Positions 19,640 through 20,864 of a stretch of DNA of 20,864 nt are shown here, one piece after another (positions within the stretch are counted from its first letter, which is position 1; each line of letters begins with the position of its first letter). The notes under the pieces are model-generated. The model searched no databases. It saw only the letters and a list, made by a program, of their open reading frames with translations, and was not told where the DNA came from. Source of the stretch: a virus; IMG/VR virus record IMGVR_UViG_3300009684_000213, positions 1 to 20,864 of that record, one strand, 5' to 3'. The translations under genes and the position numbers were made by a program.

Positions 19640-19667
19640 ATAATATATCAATTTGACCAAATGTCAA
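19640..19667 (-). promoter_or_regulatory. Sigma70-type (early) promoter
   Basis: Minus strand TTGACA (19667-19662), a 16-bp spacer, TATTAT (19645-19640). It lies just after hsp20 and drives the folded leader and the metK operon. Predicted start is 19633-19635. Confidence 0.78.
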
Positions 19668-19675
19668 TCGATATA

Positions 19676-20107
19676 TTAATCTTGGATAAAGGTTTTCTTC
19701 TTATCTTTTTTGGAATTGATCGGAATAGATTCTTCCTTTGCCTTATCTGTGGCATAGGAAATAAGAATCTTCAAGATACCATCTTCCAAAGTAACATCGT
19801 CTACGATACTATTATCTGGAACGACAAAAGAAACTGCATAATGGTTTTTATTGATACCACGATATACATACGGACGTTCGCCAGCATCGGAACGCTTCGC
19901 ATGAATAGACACACGGTTGTCCTTCTTAGACACATCGATGTCTTCTTCTGTAAATCCAGGAAGAGCAATCTCGATAATATGTCCATTGTCCGCAAGAGAA
20001 GACTTACGAATAATATTATAATAAGGAATATGTGTCAAATCAGAATTAAGGTTTGCAGTTAGCTTCATCAATTCTTCATACTGATTAAAAAAAGTCTTAA
20101 GCATCAT
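19676..20107 (-). CDS. Small heat-shock protein (Hsp20/alpha-crystallin)
   Basis: ATP-independent holdase chaperone. Using ATG 20107 (143 aa; GGAG lies 6 nt upstream, whereas an upstream ATG at 20119 has no site), the alpha-crystallin domain runs from about residue 30 to 123. It includes IIEIALPGFTEEDIDVSKKD, RPYVYRGINKNHYAVSFVVP and the conserved LEDGILKI near the C-terminus. The short C-terminal tail contains I-P-I, the I-x-I motif used for oligomer assembly. Hsp20 genes are frequent in T4-like cyanophages and relatives, where they may aid capsid assembly or host stress tolerance. It has its own promoter and the following transcription unit starts right after its stop. Confidence 0.93.
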   Translation of the reverse strand: MMLKTFFNQYEELMKLTANLNSDLTHIPYYNIIRKSSLADNGHIIEIALPGFTEEDIDVSKKDNRVSIHAKRSDAGERPYVYRGINKNHYAVSFVVPDNSIVDDVTLEDGILKILISYATDKAKEESIPINSKKDKKKTFIQD

Positions 20108-20164
20108 GTGTTTCTCCATTTAAGCAAGATATATTAAAGCGTCCCACATTGGCAACGCCAAGCA

Positions 20165-20193
20165 TATATAGTATTTCTTATTTTATTTGTCAA
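20165..20193 (-). promoter_or_regulatory. Sigma70-type (early) promoter for hsp20
   Basis: Minus strand TTGACA (20193-20188), a 17-bp spacer, TATATA (20170-20165). The -35 box overlaps the helicase stop codon. Predicted start is near 20158, with a leader of about 50 nt that begins at a small TTGGC/GCCAA hairpin. Confidence 0.8.
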
Positions 20194-20864
20194 GCCATGA
20201 AATCATCAAAATTCTTCTTTTTGCTTTTCCATGTTGCCTTCATGTCTTCTTCGTAACGTTCGCCATACTGAGTTTCATCCATCACAGGAACATCTTTATT
20301 CTTCTTCCTCTTCTTAGGAGTTGAATTGTCGAGATCGTCCTGTGCAGATTGTTCTGCGTCGAACAACTGCATCTTGGCTCTATCCATACCAATAACAAAC
20401 TTCTTGCCGTTCTCTGCATATCGGTTCTTGAGGATTTTCACCATTAGCTGATGCATTTCTTCAAGTTCTTCGGTAGCAATAAGAGCAAACATTAAGTCGG
20501 CAGTAGCAGGAACGCCAAAGCTTTCTGATGTGTTTGCGAGGTCAACATCACTAGATGCATAACCATCACGATTTGTTTGTGTAGCGGTAAAGATAGCAGT
20601 CTTTGTTTCTACAGCTAGACCACGAATTTCTTCTGCAATAGACTTGATGTAAGTATAGCTATTGACGCTATTCCCCATCTTCATCCTAGATGATGCACAG
20701 ATATTCAGATAGTCAATATAGATAACATCAGGAACGAAGCCCTTCTTTAGCTTTAGTTCCTGAATAAGATGCTTGAAGTGAGATACGCCAGCGCCACTGG
20801 TTGGATATTCCTTAATAATAAGTTTACCCTTAACCTTTGTCTTGACACGAGCCATCTTCTTCTG
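20190..20864 (-). CDS. 41: Replicative DNA helicase, T4 gp41-like, C-terminal part
   Basis: Only the last 224 codons are in the window; the frame stays open past the edge, so the ATG at 20855 is internal. The RecA-like core shows the Walker B strand DVIYIDYLNICASS and helicase motifs EEIRGLAVETKTAIFTATQT and DLANTSESFGVPATADLMFAL. KILKNRYAENGKKFVIGMD includes the Arg-finger region of DnaB-type helicases. The tail is Lys/Asp-rich and ends KKKNFDDFMA. In T4, gp41 is the hexameric 5'-3' fork helicase that works with gp61 primase; a gp61-like primase is at 7983. The Walker A part lies outside the window. Confidence 0.93.
   Translation of the reverse strand, partial: QKKMARVKTKVKGKLIIKEYPTSGAGVSHFKHLIQELKLKKGFVPDVIYIDYLNICASSRMKMGNSVNSYTYIKSIAEEIRGLAVETKTAIFTATQTNRDGYASSDVDLANTSESFGVPATADLMFALIATEELEEMHQLMVKILKNRYAENGKKFVIGMDRAKMQLFDAEQSAQDDLDNSTPKKRKKNKDVPVMDETQYGERYEEDMKATWKSKKKNFDDFMA

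Noticed and set aside
20149-20161. TTGGC/GCCAA hairpin as an operator or heat-responsive element for hsp20
   Set aside because: Only 5 bp with a 3-nt loop, partly upstream of the expected transcript start. Too weak to call.

Overview
The window reads as part of a T4-like myovirus genome (Caudoviricetes, Straboviridae/Kyanoviridae-type gene content) from a Gram-negative, probably environmental host. Grounds: a DnaB-like helicase tail (gp41-type) and a zinc-finger/TOPRIM primase (gp61-type), a class Ia ribonucleotide reductase pair, dCMP deaminase and ThyX, a GIY-YIG Seg-like endonuclease, a small heat-shock protein as in many cyanophages, T4-type late promoters (NATAAATA), and a nested Rz/Rz1 spanin pair that implies an outer membrane. 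The DNA is AT-rich. Every gene I accept lies on the minus strand, so transcription runs from high to low coordinates. The host cannot be named from this sequence.

Layout in transcription order. (1) 20864-20190: C-terminal part of the replicative helicase. (2) 20193-19676: sigma70-type promoter and Hsp20. (3) 19667-16587: sigma70-type promoter, a folded 70-85 nt leader or small RNA, then four small genes, a conserved 194-aa phage protein, S-adenosylmethionine synthetase (MetK) and a Lys/Thr/Ser-rich membrane-tailed protein. A hairpin plus U-tract lies inside the end of that last gene. (4) 16583-14227: late promoter and DUF1003-type membrane protein; an early-type promoter; small genes, an HExxH metallopeptidase-like protein, a second deaminase and a conserved phage protein; then a textbook UUCG terminator. 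(5) 14180-9047: late region. Late promoters precede a basic protein plus Dps, a 417-aa head-precursor-like protein plus a 60-aa protein, a MALWGN-type virion protein, and the lysis cluster (small protein, Rz with embedded Rz1, coiled-coil/TM protein). (6) 9039-2077: strong early promoter, then a tightly packed nucleotide/replication operon (primase, small membrane protein, small ORFs, thyX, small ORFs, dCMP deaminase, nrdA, nrdB, zinc-ribbon protein). (7) 2052-1: GIY-YIG gene with a 14-bp hairpin in its first codons, an early promoter, a 53-aa gene, a 373-aa protein and a truncated gene at the edge.

How it fits together: sigma70-like promoters (TTGACA/T, 16-17 bp spacer, TATxxT/A) sit before nucleotide-metabolism, replication and accessory genes. 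NATAAATA sites sit before virion and lysis genes. Stop/start overlaps (TAATG, TGATG, ATGA) link many neighbours and suggest translational coupling. The most notable items are phage MetK behind a structured leader, a Dps with all ferroxidase ligands inside the late region, the nested spanin lysis genes, and two hairpins with U-rich tails placed inside coding sequence. No tRNA, CRISPR array or insertion sequence was seen, and no stretch over about 300 bases lacks a gene.
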